A DNA stretch of 7,736 nt. Origin: DATDCY01 sp031406795 [NCBI: Candidatus Rokuibacteriota bacterium] (GTDB lineage: Bacteria > JAUVQV01). Position numbers and translations under genes: made by a program. Where the stretch lies: the NCBI GenBank assembly GCA_031406795.1, contig JANOHV010000130.1, positions 1 to 7,736 of the forward strand. Direction: 5' to 3'. Below, piece after piece: positions 1 through 7,736 of this stretch. Position 1 is the first letter of the stretch, and every line of letters begins with the position of its first letter. Under the pieces are notes generated by a model. The model was not told the origin of the DNA and searched no databases. It worked only from the letters and a program-made list of their open reading frames with translations.

Positions 1-983
1 CGGGCCGGGTCGGGGATGCCGGCGGTCTTGAGGATGGGGCCGATCAGGCGCTTGTTCAGGAATCCGACCAGCGCGAGTTCGGCTCCGGCCGCCTGGTGCC
101 CCCCGAAACGCCGGCGCAGCAGCGCGGCCAGTTCGCGCGCCGCGTATTCCGGGCAGATGTCCAATCGCACGGTCGTTCCTTCGCCGTGCTGCGCCCGCTC
201 GCCGGCGCGGCGGCTCAAATCGAGGATCGGCGGACCCGAAAGGCCGGTCTCGGTGAAGAGGATCTCGCCGCAGGCGAAGCTCGCCGGGACGAGAGGGGGG
301 TGCTCGCCGCTGGCGCAGTCCCGCCCTCCGGACACGAGCGCGGCCGTGCCCTCGACCTTCACGCCCTTGAGGTGCTTCAGGAACGGCGAGGAGACGCGGA
401 TCCGCGTCAGGGCGGGGAAGGGGGGGATCAGCTGGTGGCCGAGCGGTCGAACCAGCTCGTAACCGCTCCCGTTCGAGCCGAGCTGGGGCGAGGCCCGCCC
501 GCCGCTGGCGAGCACCACGGCGTCGCACCGGAGGGTCTCCCCGGGTACGGCGACCTCCCACCCGCCGCGGCGCGGCTCCAGACGGGCGACCGGAGCCTCG
601 CAACGCGTCGCCACGCCGAGGCGCGCCAGTTCGTGGCGCAGCACGTCGAGGACGGCGGCGGCCTGGCCCGAGCGCGGGAAGATCTTGCCGGCCTCCTCCT
701 CGCGCGGTTCGATGCCGAGGTCCCGGAAAAAGGCGAGGGTCGCCGCGAGGTCGAACGCCGTCAGCGCGGCGCCGGCGAAGCCGGGCTCCCGACCGTGGAA
801 CCGGCGCGGCTCGAGGCGGGCGTTGGTGAAATTGCAGCGGCCGTTGCCCGTCACCAGCAGCTTCTTGCCGACGCGGGGCAGGCGCTCGAGAACGGTGACC
901 GCGGCGCCGAGGCGCGCCGCGCCGATCGCCGCGACCAGGCCGGCTGCGCCGCCGCCGACGACGATCACCTGTCGCTTGTTCAT
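1..983 (-). CDS. HI0933/YhiN-family FAD-dependent oxidoreductase, 3' end outside window
   Basis: The reverse strand from an ATG at 983 stays open to the window edge and gives 327 residues. The family usually has about 400, so the last part of the C-terminal FAD-binding region is missing. Visible features: an N-terminal dinucleotide-binding loop VVGGGAAGL (residues 8-16) followed by an acidic strand end (E33); the family signature TGNGRCNFTN (45-54); IFPRSGQA (101-108); ASGGRASPQLGSNGSGY (159-175); and GEILFTETGLSGPPIL (239-254), which is diagnostic of HI0933-like flavoproteins. These are soluble FAD proteins, often annotated as NAD(P)/FAD-dependent or aminoacetone oxidases; the physiological substrate is generally unknown. 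The start lies 14 bp after the stop of the upstream membrane-protein gene, with no clear Shine-Dalgarno sequence, so translational coupling is likely. The family is certain; a role tied to its cytochrome c neighbours is only suggested by position. Confidence 0.9.
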   Translation of the reverse strand, partial: MNKRQVIVVGGGAAGLVAAIGAARLGAAVTVLERLPRVGKKLLVTGNGRCNFTNARLEPRRFHGREPGFAGAALTAFDLAATLAFFRDLGIEPREEEAGKIFPRSGQAAAVLDVLRHELARLGVATRCEAPVARLEPRRGGWEVAVPGETLRCDAVVLASGGRASPQLGSNGSGYELVRPLGHQLIPPFPALTRIRVSSPFLKHLKGVKVEGTAALVSGGRDCASGEHPPLVPASFACGEILFTETGLSGPPILDLSRRAGERAQHGEGTTVRLDICPEYAARELAALLRRRFGGHQAAGAELALVGFLNKRLIGPILKTAGIPDPA

Positions 984-997
984 CCGGCGCCCGCGGG

Positions 998-1639
998 CTA
1001 GCGCTGCTTAGCGACGTAGAAGGTCAGGACGCACCCGGCGCTCAGCAGCCCGGTGGCGACCCAGAAGAGCGGGATGTGCCAGCGCGACCCCTGCAGCGCG
1101 ACGAGGTCGAACGTGAAGAGCACGATCCCCAGATGCAGCAATGAGGACCCCGCGCGCAGGGCGAGCCCGCGGCCGGCGAAGTGCAGGCGCGCGCCGGCGA
1201 GCACGAAGGCAAGGATCGCCGTCTGGAGCAGCGCCGAGAGCCCGAGCACGAGGCCGAGCGCGAAGCGCGGTCCGCCGCCGGGGAGGGCGTCGCGGCCGAG
1301 CGCGTGCATCACCGCCGGGTAGGCCGGCAGGGCGGCGAGGCCGAGCGCGAGCATGCCCGCGGAGTAGCCGAGCAGGACCCGCCTCGAGAAGAGCCGCTTC
1401 GGGATGCAGAGCACGAGCCACAGGATGAGCAGCACGACGAGCGGCGTGGCGAGGCGGTTCATCATCTCCTGGAAGGCGGGCACCGACCAGTCCGGGCGCG
1501 CGGCGTTCAGCTTGTAGTAGAACATCCCCCAGAGCGCGAGTGCGCCGAAGGCGGCCAGCGTGACCGCCGTCAGCAGCACGAGCGCCAGGTCCCAGCCGAT
1601 CGCCCGCCGTACACGGATTGACTTCTGTCCGTTGCTCAC
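998..1639 (-). CDS. Six-helix integral membrane protein next to ccsA, possibly CcmF-C-like
   Basis: 213 residues from a GTG start at 1639. That start is chosen because GAGGG sits 7 nt upstream (1651-1647). An in-frame TTG at 1693 would add 18 residues, but it lies inside the palindromic repeat and would give a polar N-terminus. About six hydrophobic segments are visible (near 17-40, 63-80, 88-112, 125-150, 163-182, 188-208), with short loops and a basic C-terminus (AKQR). I do not recognise a named family. Two stretches recall the C-terminal half of CcmF: the VPAFQEMMNRLATPL segment (53-67) before a helix, and SLLHLGIVLF (166-175) with a histidine (H169) at the membrane edge, like the AHLGVA motif of CcmF. 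It has no large periplasmic domain, so it is not ResB/Ccs1. Its place 3' of ccsA suggests a part in haem delivery or cytochrome c maturation (inference). Confidence 0.75.
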   Translation of the reverse strand: MSNGQKSIRVRRAIGWDLALVLLTAVTLAAFGALALWGMFYYKLNAARPDWSVPAFQEMMNRLATPLVVLLILWLVLCIPKRLFSRRVLLGYSAGMLALGLAALPAYPAVMHALGRDALPGGGPRFALGLVLGLSALLQTAILAFVLAGARLHFAGRGLALRAGSSLLHLGIVLFTFDLVALQGSRWHIPLFWVATGLLSAGCVLTFYVAKQR

Positions 1640-1646
1640 GTGAATG

Positions 1647-1651
1647 CCCTC
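1647..1651 (-). promoter_or_regulatory. Ribosome binding site deciding the GTG start at 1639
   Basis: The reverse strand reads GAGGG, 7 nt before GTG at 1639. This is the best-spaced Shine-Dalgarno sequence in the gap and is why the GTG is preferred to the upstream in-frame TTG at 1693. Confidence 0.55.
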
Positions 1652-1680
1652 GCCTCTGGTACGGAGAGACTGCCGAGAAG

Positions 1681-1773
1681 GGTCCAGATGCAAGGCGCAC
1701 GACGTGGCGGATGCTGAGGCGGGCTCGTGCCCGCCGCAGGCAGATGCAAGGAGTGCAACGCCGCAGATGGGCC
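1681..1773. repeat. Palindromic intergenic repeat (REP/BIME-like), about 93 bp
   Basis: The ends of this segment pair with each other. 1681-1686 (ggtcca) pairs with 1768-1773 (tgggcc, one G-T pair). Next come tandem G-A/A-G mismatches (1687-1688 with 1766-1767), then tgc/gca (1689-1691 with 1763-1765), ggcg/cgcc (1694-1697 with 1759-1762) and cac/gtg (1698-1700 with 1753-1755). The centre holds a perfect 7-bp hairpin, ggcgggc-tcgt-gcccgcc (1718-1735). The 11-mer cagatgcaagg occurs at both 1685-1695 and 1741-1751. The element fills most of the 148-bp gap between ccsA and the next gene. No U-run follows, so it is not a standard terminator; it could stabilise or cleave the operon mRNA. From memory, similar elements with this end sequence are scattered in Geobacter/Desulfuromonas-like genomes; copy number cannot be seen here. 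Confidence 0.5.
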
Positions 1774-1787
1774 CTTGTCGGCGGTCG

Positions 1788-2843
1788 TCATTGGAAGGTA
1801 TGCTCGCCGGGGAAGTACCAGGCCATGAAGTACGTGAAGATCAGCGAGAGGTAGCAGAGGATGCCGAACCCGGCGTGCAGGAACCAGACGCGCCGCCGGT
1901 GCACGTACAGCCGCGTGTGCAGGAAGCCCGAGTACAGCAGCCACATCATGATCGAGGCGGCGATCTTCGGGTCCCACCACCAGTTCGGCCCCCAGGCCTG
2001 CAGCGCCCACGGGTAGCCGATCAGCATGCCGACGGTGAGCAGCAGGTAGCCGAGCTTGGCGTAGAAGTAGGCTTCGCGCTCCTGCTCGCGGCGCGCCGAG
2101 AAGAGCATGAAGACGCACGCCGCGAAGGTCACGGTCAGCAGCGCATAGGCCACGAAGAGCATCGGCGGGTGGATCCACATGTACGGTGCGTTGTAGTAGA
2201 AGATCATGCGCGGGTAGATTTTGAAGAACAGCTGCACCTTGAGGCCGATGTTCGCCCCGGCCGCGAACCAGGGCTCGATCTCGCCGCGAAATTGCGCGAG
2301 CGGCGCCGTGAAGGGTTTCGCGAAGAAGACGACCCCGGCGAGATAGACCATCAGTCCGAGATAGAGCGCGGTGCGAAACGGCCGGGCGGCGCGACGGGCG
2401 AAGGGGTAGATCAGCGCGAGGCCGTAGACCAGCGCCCAGAAGAAGAACTTCTCCCCTTCGATCCACAGCGGGATCGCGTAGCGCGGCGGGTTCGTCCAGT
2501 CCACCGCCGGAAGGCTGCCGCGGCCGGCCGCCGCCATGGCCGCGAACTGGGCGTTGATCCAGGCGCCGGCACGGGCGTCGAGCGCCAGCGGCAGGTCGCT
2601 CCAGATGCGAACGTGGTACCAGGCGAGCAGCGCGAAGGAGGCGACGAGGGCGCCGATGACGGCGGACAGGAGCCAGCCCTCGGTTCGGTCCGGTCCCTCC
2701 GCGGCGGCCCCGGCGCGGCGCGCCAGCAGCGGCAGGGCCGTCCGTGCGAGAAGCGCGAGTCCCGCGAGTGCGGCCACCCAGAGCAGCCACGGCCCGACAC
2801 GCTCGAGCAGGGCCGTTGCTGCCGTAAACTTTTGCGGGAACAT
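1788..2843 (-). CDS. ccsA: CcsA/ResC-type cytochrome c biogenesis protein (WWD haem-handling)
   Basis: 351 residues from ATG at 2843, the first start after an in-frame stop at 2858-2856. Members of this family move haem across the membrane and present it for attachment to apocytochrome c, together with ResB/Ccs1 (System II). About eight hydrophobic segments are seen. Diagnostic points: the helix start YMWIHPPMLFVAY (221-233) with the likely haem ligand H225; the WWD signature AWGPNWWWDPK (283-293); LHTRLY (308-313); and the C-terminal FTYF...GEHTF (336-350), equivalent to the GLHSY end of CcsA, placing the second haem-ligand histidine at H347. PLWIEGEKFFFWAL (125-138) resembles the CcmF WGGHEGS region. 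The length is complete for CcsA. The start is 20 bp after the enolase stop and lacks an obvious Shine-Dalgarno sequence, so coupling to eno is likely. No ResB gene is in the window. Confidence 0.88.
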   Translation of the reverse strand: MFPQKFTAATALLERVGPWLLWVAALAGLALLARTALPLLARRAGAAAEGPDRTEGWLLSAVIGALVASFALLAWYHVRIWSDLPLALDARAGAWINAQFAAMAAAGRGSLPAVDWTNPPRYAIPLWIEGEKFFFWALVYGLALIYPFARRAARPFRTALYLGLMVYLAGVVFFAKPFTAPLAQFRGEIEPWFAAGANIGLKVQLFFKIYPRMIFYYNAPYMWIHPPMLFVAYALLTVTFAACVFMLFSARREQEREAYFYAKLGYLLLTVGMLIGYPWALQAWGPNWWWDPKIAASIMMWLLYSGFLHTRLYVHRRRVWFLHAGFGILCYLSLIFTYFMAWYFPGEHTFQ

Positions 2844-2863
2844 GCGGCGTGTCGGCTACCCGA

Positions 2864-4697
<1,834 letters not shown>

Positions 4698-4716
4698 TTG
4701 GGCCAGGTATCCGGGT

Positions 4717-4745
4717 TTGACGGGAAGCCCGTGCGTCCCTACCAT
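4717..4745 (+). promoter_or_regulatory. Sigma-70-type promoter candidate for polA
   Basis: TTGACG (4717-4722, 5 of 6 consensus bases) and TACCAT (4740-4745, 4 of 6) are separated by 17 bp. Transcription would start near 4752, giving a leader of about 65 nt. The spacer contains the small hairpin acggg-aag-cccgt (4720-4732), which overlaps the -35 and resembles a common dispersed intergenic sequence, so the match could be partly accidental. Confidence 0.45.
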
Positions 4746-4816
4746 GCGGGCAGCGAGGTGAAATCCGGCAAGGTTCCGGCCGCCGGAGAGGCGGCGGACC
4801 CGGGGGTGGGAACGAG

Positions 4817-7549
4817 ATGACGCACGACCGCAAGCGGCTCTACCTCATCGACGGCAACTCCTACATCTACCGGGCGTTTCATGCGATCCGGAACCTCGCG
4901 AACTCCAAGGGCTTCCCGACCAACGCGGTCTACGGCTTCGCGACGATGCTGCAGAAGATCGTCCGCGAGGAGCAACCGGACTTCCTCGCGGTGGTGTTCG
5001 ACACGAAGGGGCCGACCACGCGCCACGCCTACTTTCCGCAATACAAGGCCACCCGGCCGCCGATGCCCGAGGGCCTGGTGCCGCAGATCCCGGTCATCTG
5101 GGACCTGGTGCGGGCCTACCGGATTCCGGTGATCCAGCAGGAGGGGATCGAGGCGGACGACCTGCTCGCCGCCGCGGCCCGCGCGGGGCTGGAGCACGAC
5201 CTGGACGTCGTGCTCGTCAGCGGGGACAAGGATCTGCTCCAGCTGGTCGGGCCGCACGTCACCGTGCTTGACACCATGAAGGAACGCCGTTGGACCGCCG
5301 CGGAGGTCGAGAACCGGTACGGGATCGGGCCGGACCGCCTGGTCCAGATGATGGCACTGATGGGCGACGCGATCGACAACGTGCCGGGCGTGCGGGGCGT
5401 CGGCGAGAAGACCGCGATCGAACTGGTGAAGCGGTTCGGGACCCTCGAAGAGCTTTACGCCCGGATCGACGAGGTCAAGGGGGCGCGCCGCACGACGCTC
5501 GAAACCGGCCGGGAGAACGCCTTTCTCTCGCGGCGGCTGGTGACCCTCGACCCGGGCGTGCCGTTCGACGCGAGTCTCGACGAACTGCGCCCGCAGCCGC
5601 CGGACACCGCAGCCGCGCTGGCGATCTTCCGGGAGATGGAGTTCTCGCGCCTCGTGCGCGAACTCGGCTCCGGGTCTGCGGCGTCGGCGCCGGCGTCGGC
5701 GGGAGCCGAGGCGGAGGGGCGCCGTCTCTCCGCCGAACGGCCCGCGCGCGACTACCGGCTGGTCTTGACCGCCGACGAACTCGACGCGCTCGCGCGCCTG
5801 CTGCGCTCCTCGGGCGGGTTCGCCGTCGATCTGGAGACGACGAGCCTCGAGCCGCTGCGCGCCGACATCGTCGGCCTCTCGTTCTCGGCGGCGCCGCACA
5901 CGGCCTGGTACGTCCCGGTCGGGCATCGCTACCTCGGCGCGCCGGCGCAACTGCCGCTTGCCGGAGTGCTCGCCGCGCTCGGGCCGCTGCTGACCGACCC
6001 CGCGCTGCCGAAGTACGGCCAGAACATCAAGTACGACGCCCTGGTGCTCGCTCGCGCCGGCATCGAACTGGCCGGGATCGGGTTCGACACGATGGTCGCC
6101 TCCTACGTGATCAACCCGACGCGGCACCAGCACAACCTGACCGAACTGGCGCTCGAGTATCTCGGCGAGCAGGTGACGACCTACAAGGACGTGGCCGGCT
6201 CGGGGAAGAAGCAGATCTCGTTCGCCGAAGTGGAGGTCGAAAAGGCGCGCGACTACAGCGGTGAGGACGCCGACGTCGCCTGCCGGCTGACGCGGCTGCT
6301 GGCGCCGAAGATCGACGAGCTCGGCTTCCACGCGCTGTTCTACGATCTGGAGCTGCCGCTGGTCGCGGTGCTCGCGCGCATGGAGCGCAACGGGGTCTGT
6401 ATCGATTCCCAGCGGCTGCGCGACGGCTCGAAGGAGGCCGACATCCAGCTGCAGGAGCTGATGCGCCGGATCTGGGCGATCGCGGGGCAGGAGTTCAACA
6501 TCAACTCGCCCAAGCAGCTCGGCGAGATCCTCTTCGACAAGCTCGGACTGCCGGTGGTCCGCCGGACCAAGACCGGCCGGTCGACCGACGAGGACGTGCT
6601 GACGCGGCTCGCGGCCAGCCACGAACTGCCCGCGGAGATTCTCGCGTGGCGCTCGCTCGCAAAGCTCAAGAACACCTATCTCGACGTGCTGCCGACCCTG
6701 GTCAATCCGGAGACCGGCCGCGTTCACACCTCCTTCAACCAGACCGTGACGGCGACCGGGCGGCTCTCCTCCTCGGACCCGAACCTGCAGAACATCCCGG
6801 TGCGCACCGAACTCGGGCGGCGCATCCGCGAGTCTTTCACCGCCGCGCCGGGGAGCATCCTGGTCTCGGCCGACTACTCCCAGATCGAGCTGCGGATCAT
6901 GGCCCACCTCTCGGGGGATGCCGAGCTGTGCGACTCCTTCCGCCGCGGCGAGGACATCCACGCGCGCACGGCGGCGCTGATGTTCGGCGGGGAGGCCGCC
7001 GCGGTGACCAGCGAGCAGCGGCGCGCCGCCAAGGCGATCAACTTCGGGATCATCTACGGCATGGGAGCGTACGGGCTCTCGCAGCAGCTGGCAATCGACC
7101 AGAAGCAGGCGAAGGAGTTCATCGAGCGTTACTTCCAGCGCTACCCGGGCGTGCGCGTCTGGCTCGACCGGACAATCGAGCAGGCGCGCCGCGCCGGCTA
7201 CGTCGAGACGCTGCTCGGCCGGCGGCGCTACCTGCCGGAGATCGCCTCGAAGAACCGCAGCGTCGCGCAGTTCGCCGAGCGCATGGCGATCAACACGCCG
7301 GTGCAGGGCACCGCGGCCGACATGATCAAGCAGGCGATGCTCGCGATCGACCGCGCGCTGCAGGAAAACCCCTTTTCCCGCGCGCTGATGGTGCTGCAGA
7401 TCCACGACGAGCTGCTCTTCGAGGTGCCCGCGGGCGAAGCCGACGGTCTCGTGGCGCTGGTGCGCGAGAAGATGGAGGGGGTCATGAAGCTCGTGGTGCC
7501 GGTGCGGGTCGACGTCGGCCGCGGGAAGAACTGGGCCGAGGCCCACTAA
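4817..7549 (+). CDS. polA: DNA polymerase I, full three-domain form
   Basis: 910 residues (E. coli 928). It fills gaps and removes RNA primers in replication and repair. The 5'-nuclease domain (about 1-285) has D12 in YLIDGNSYIYRAF, the Asp in VVFDTKGPTTR, E112/D114/D115 (EADD), D137/D139 (SGDKD) and D184/D187 (GDAIDNVPG). After an Ala/Ser-rich linker (about 285-312), the 3'-5' exonuclease is intact: D338/E340 (VDLETT), D407 (NIKYD), Y480 and D484 (YSGEDAD), a complete DEDDy set, so proofreading is expected. The polymerase domain has motif A DYSQIELR with D686; the O helix with R735, K739, F743 and Y747 (KAINFGIIYG); and motif C HDE with D864/E865. F743 is the usual Phe that disfavours dideoxynucleotides. 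ATG 4817 starts right at the family N-terminus, with only a weak G-rich ribosome site before it. The gene is divergent from the eno unit and monocistronic as far as visible. Confidence 0.99.
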   Translation: MTHDRKRLYLIDGNSYIYRAFHAIRNLANSKGFPTNAVYGFATMLQKIVREEQPDFLAVVFDTKGPTTRHAYFPQYKATRPPMPEGLVPQIPVIWDLVRAYRIPVIQQEGIEADDLLAAAARAGLEHDLDVVLVSGDKDLLQLVGPHVTVLDTMKERRWTAAEVENRYGIGPDRLVQMMALMGDAIDNVPGVRGVGEKTAIELVKRFGTLEELYARIDEVKGARRTTLETGRENAFLSRRLVTLDPGVPFDASLDELRPQPPDTAAALAIFREMEFSRLVRELGSGSAASAPASAGAEAEGRRLSAERPARDYRLVLTADELDALARLLRSSGGFAVDLETTSLEPLRADIVGLSFSAAPHTAWYVPVGHRYLGAPAQLPLAGVLAALGPLLTDPALPKYGQNIKYDALVLARAGIELAGIGFDTMVASYVINPTRHQHNLTELALEYLGEQVTTYKDVAGSGKKQISFAEVEVEKARDYSGEDADVACRLTRLLAPKIDELGFHALFYDLELPLVAVLARMERNGVCIDSQRLRDGSKEADIQLQELMRRIWAIAGQEFNINSPKQLGEILFDKLGLPVVRRTKTGRSTDEDVLTRLAASHELPAEILAWRSLAKLKNTYLDVLPTLVNPETGRVHTSFNQTVTATGRLSSSDPNLQNIPVRTELGRRIRESFTAAPGSILVSADYSQIELRIMAHLSGDAELCDSFRRGEDIHARTAALMFGGEAAAVTSEQRRAAKAINFGIIYGMGAYGLSQQLAIDQKQAKEFIERYFQRYPGVRVWLDRTIEQARRAGYVETLLGRRRYLPEIASKNRSVAQFAERMAINTPVQGTAADMIKQAMLAIDRALQENPFSRALMVLQIHDELLFEVPAGEADGLVALVREKMEGVMKLVVPVRVDVGRGKNWAEAH

Positions 7550-7556
7550 CCCTCAG

Positions 7557-7736
7557 CTCATGACAGTCGCTGCGGCCTTACGGACCGGATGAGAACCGCA
7601 CGGCTACGTCAAAGTCCGTCGGTCTCCCGAGGCGGCTCGGCGAGCAATGGTGGCACCCACGGGCCCAACCGTACGGCTACGGGGCTGATCCGGGTTGCGA
7701 GAGGGGTGCAAGAACGCGGCAGCGGGTGCCTGAGGG
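7557..7736 (+). ncRNA. Structured non-coding region; candidate omega-RNA (HEARO) of an IscB-type element, incomplete
   Basis: No credible gene is present. Strong pairing potential is: hairpin 7591-7626 (gaga/tctc, ccg/cgg and acgg/ccgt, with two bulged bases); ccgag-gcgg-ctcgg (7627-7640); ggcaccc (7652-7658) with gggtgcc (7724-7730), enclosing hairpin 7663-7685 (ccgta-cggc-tacgg) and ttgc/gcaa (7695-7711); and ccctcag (7550-7556) with ctgaggg (7730-7736), an alternative at C7730. The 15-mers at 7594-7608 and 7667-7681 match at 14 positions. This multi-branched layout, the gagaaccgcacggcta and gggttgcgagagggg stretches and the catgacag near the start recall HEARO/omega-RNAs, which precede IscB nuclease genes. 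That is pattern memory, not an alignment. Alternatives are a group II intron end or the polA 3' UTR. The 3' end lies beyond the window. Confidence 0.4.

Noticed and set aside
1691-1693. TTG as the start of the membrane protein
   Set aside because: It lies inside the palindromic repeat, has no ribosome site, and would add a polar segment. The GTG at 1639 has GAGGG at 7 nt.
1636-2790. A 384-residue minus-strand frame overlapping ccsA
   Set aside because: It is a shifted frame of ccsA, Arg/Ala/Pro-rich without motifs, while the ccsA frame carries the WWD and histidine signatures.
4739-7546. A 935-residue open frame on the minus strand covering all of polA
   Set aside because: It lies exactly antisense to a polymerase with every motif intact. 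Long antisense frames are expected at this GC content, and its composition (Arg/His/Leu/Asp-rich, no domain) is that of a mirror reading.

Overview
The window is very GC-rich, densely coding DNA of a free-living bacterium. Four genes on the minus strand read away from a divergent intergenic region; a fifth, smaller gene leads them, and polA reads the other way on the plus strand. The gene content is chromosomal housekeeping (enolase, DNA polymerase I, a cytochrome c haem-handling protein, a flavoprotein). The CcsA-type cytochrome c maturation protein, the eno-linked gene order and a palindromic intergenic repeat that resembles, from memory, elements of Geobacter/Desulfuromonas-like genomes suggest a Desulfuromonadota-type (former deltaproteobacterial) organism. 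That assignment is inference, not proof.

Minus strand, in transcription order: a strong promoter-like sequence at 4523-4494; a 65-residue Lys/Ala/Pro-rich protein of unknown function (4454-4257); enolase (4156-2864); a complete CcsA-like haem-handling membrane protein 20 bp further on (2843-1788); a 148-bp gap holding a palindromic repeat (1681-1773); a six-helix membrane protein with faint resemblance to the C-terminal part of CcmF (1639-998); and, 14 bp on, an HI0933/YhiN-family FAD protein whose 3' end lies outside the window (983-<1). The spacing suggests one transcription unit, with the repeat as a possible internal regulatory or processing point.

Plus strand: a 362-bp non-coding divergent region (4455-4816) contains a long inverted repeat, further small hairpins and a promoter-like sequence for polA. 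polA (4817-7549) encodes a full three-domain DNA polymerase I with all 5'-nuclease, proofreading and polymerase motifs intact.

The last 187 bases (7550-7736), directly after polA, contain no gene but are densely structured: several hairpins, long-range inverted repeats and a 15-nt imperfect direct repeat. My leading hypothesis, from pattern memory, is the start of an omega-RNA (HEARO) of an IscB-type OMEGA mobile element inserted behind polA, whose nuclease gene would lie just beyond the window edge. This is the most interesting part of the window and is unproven here.
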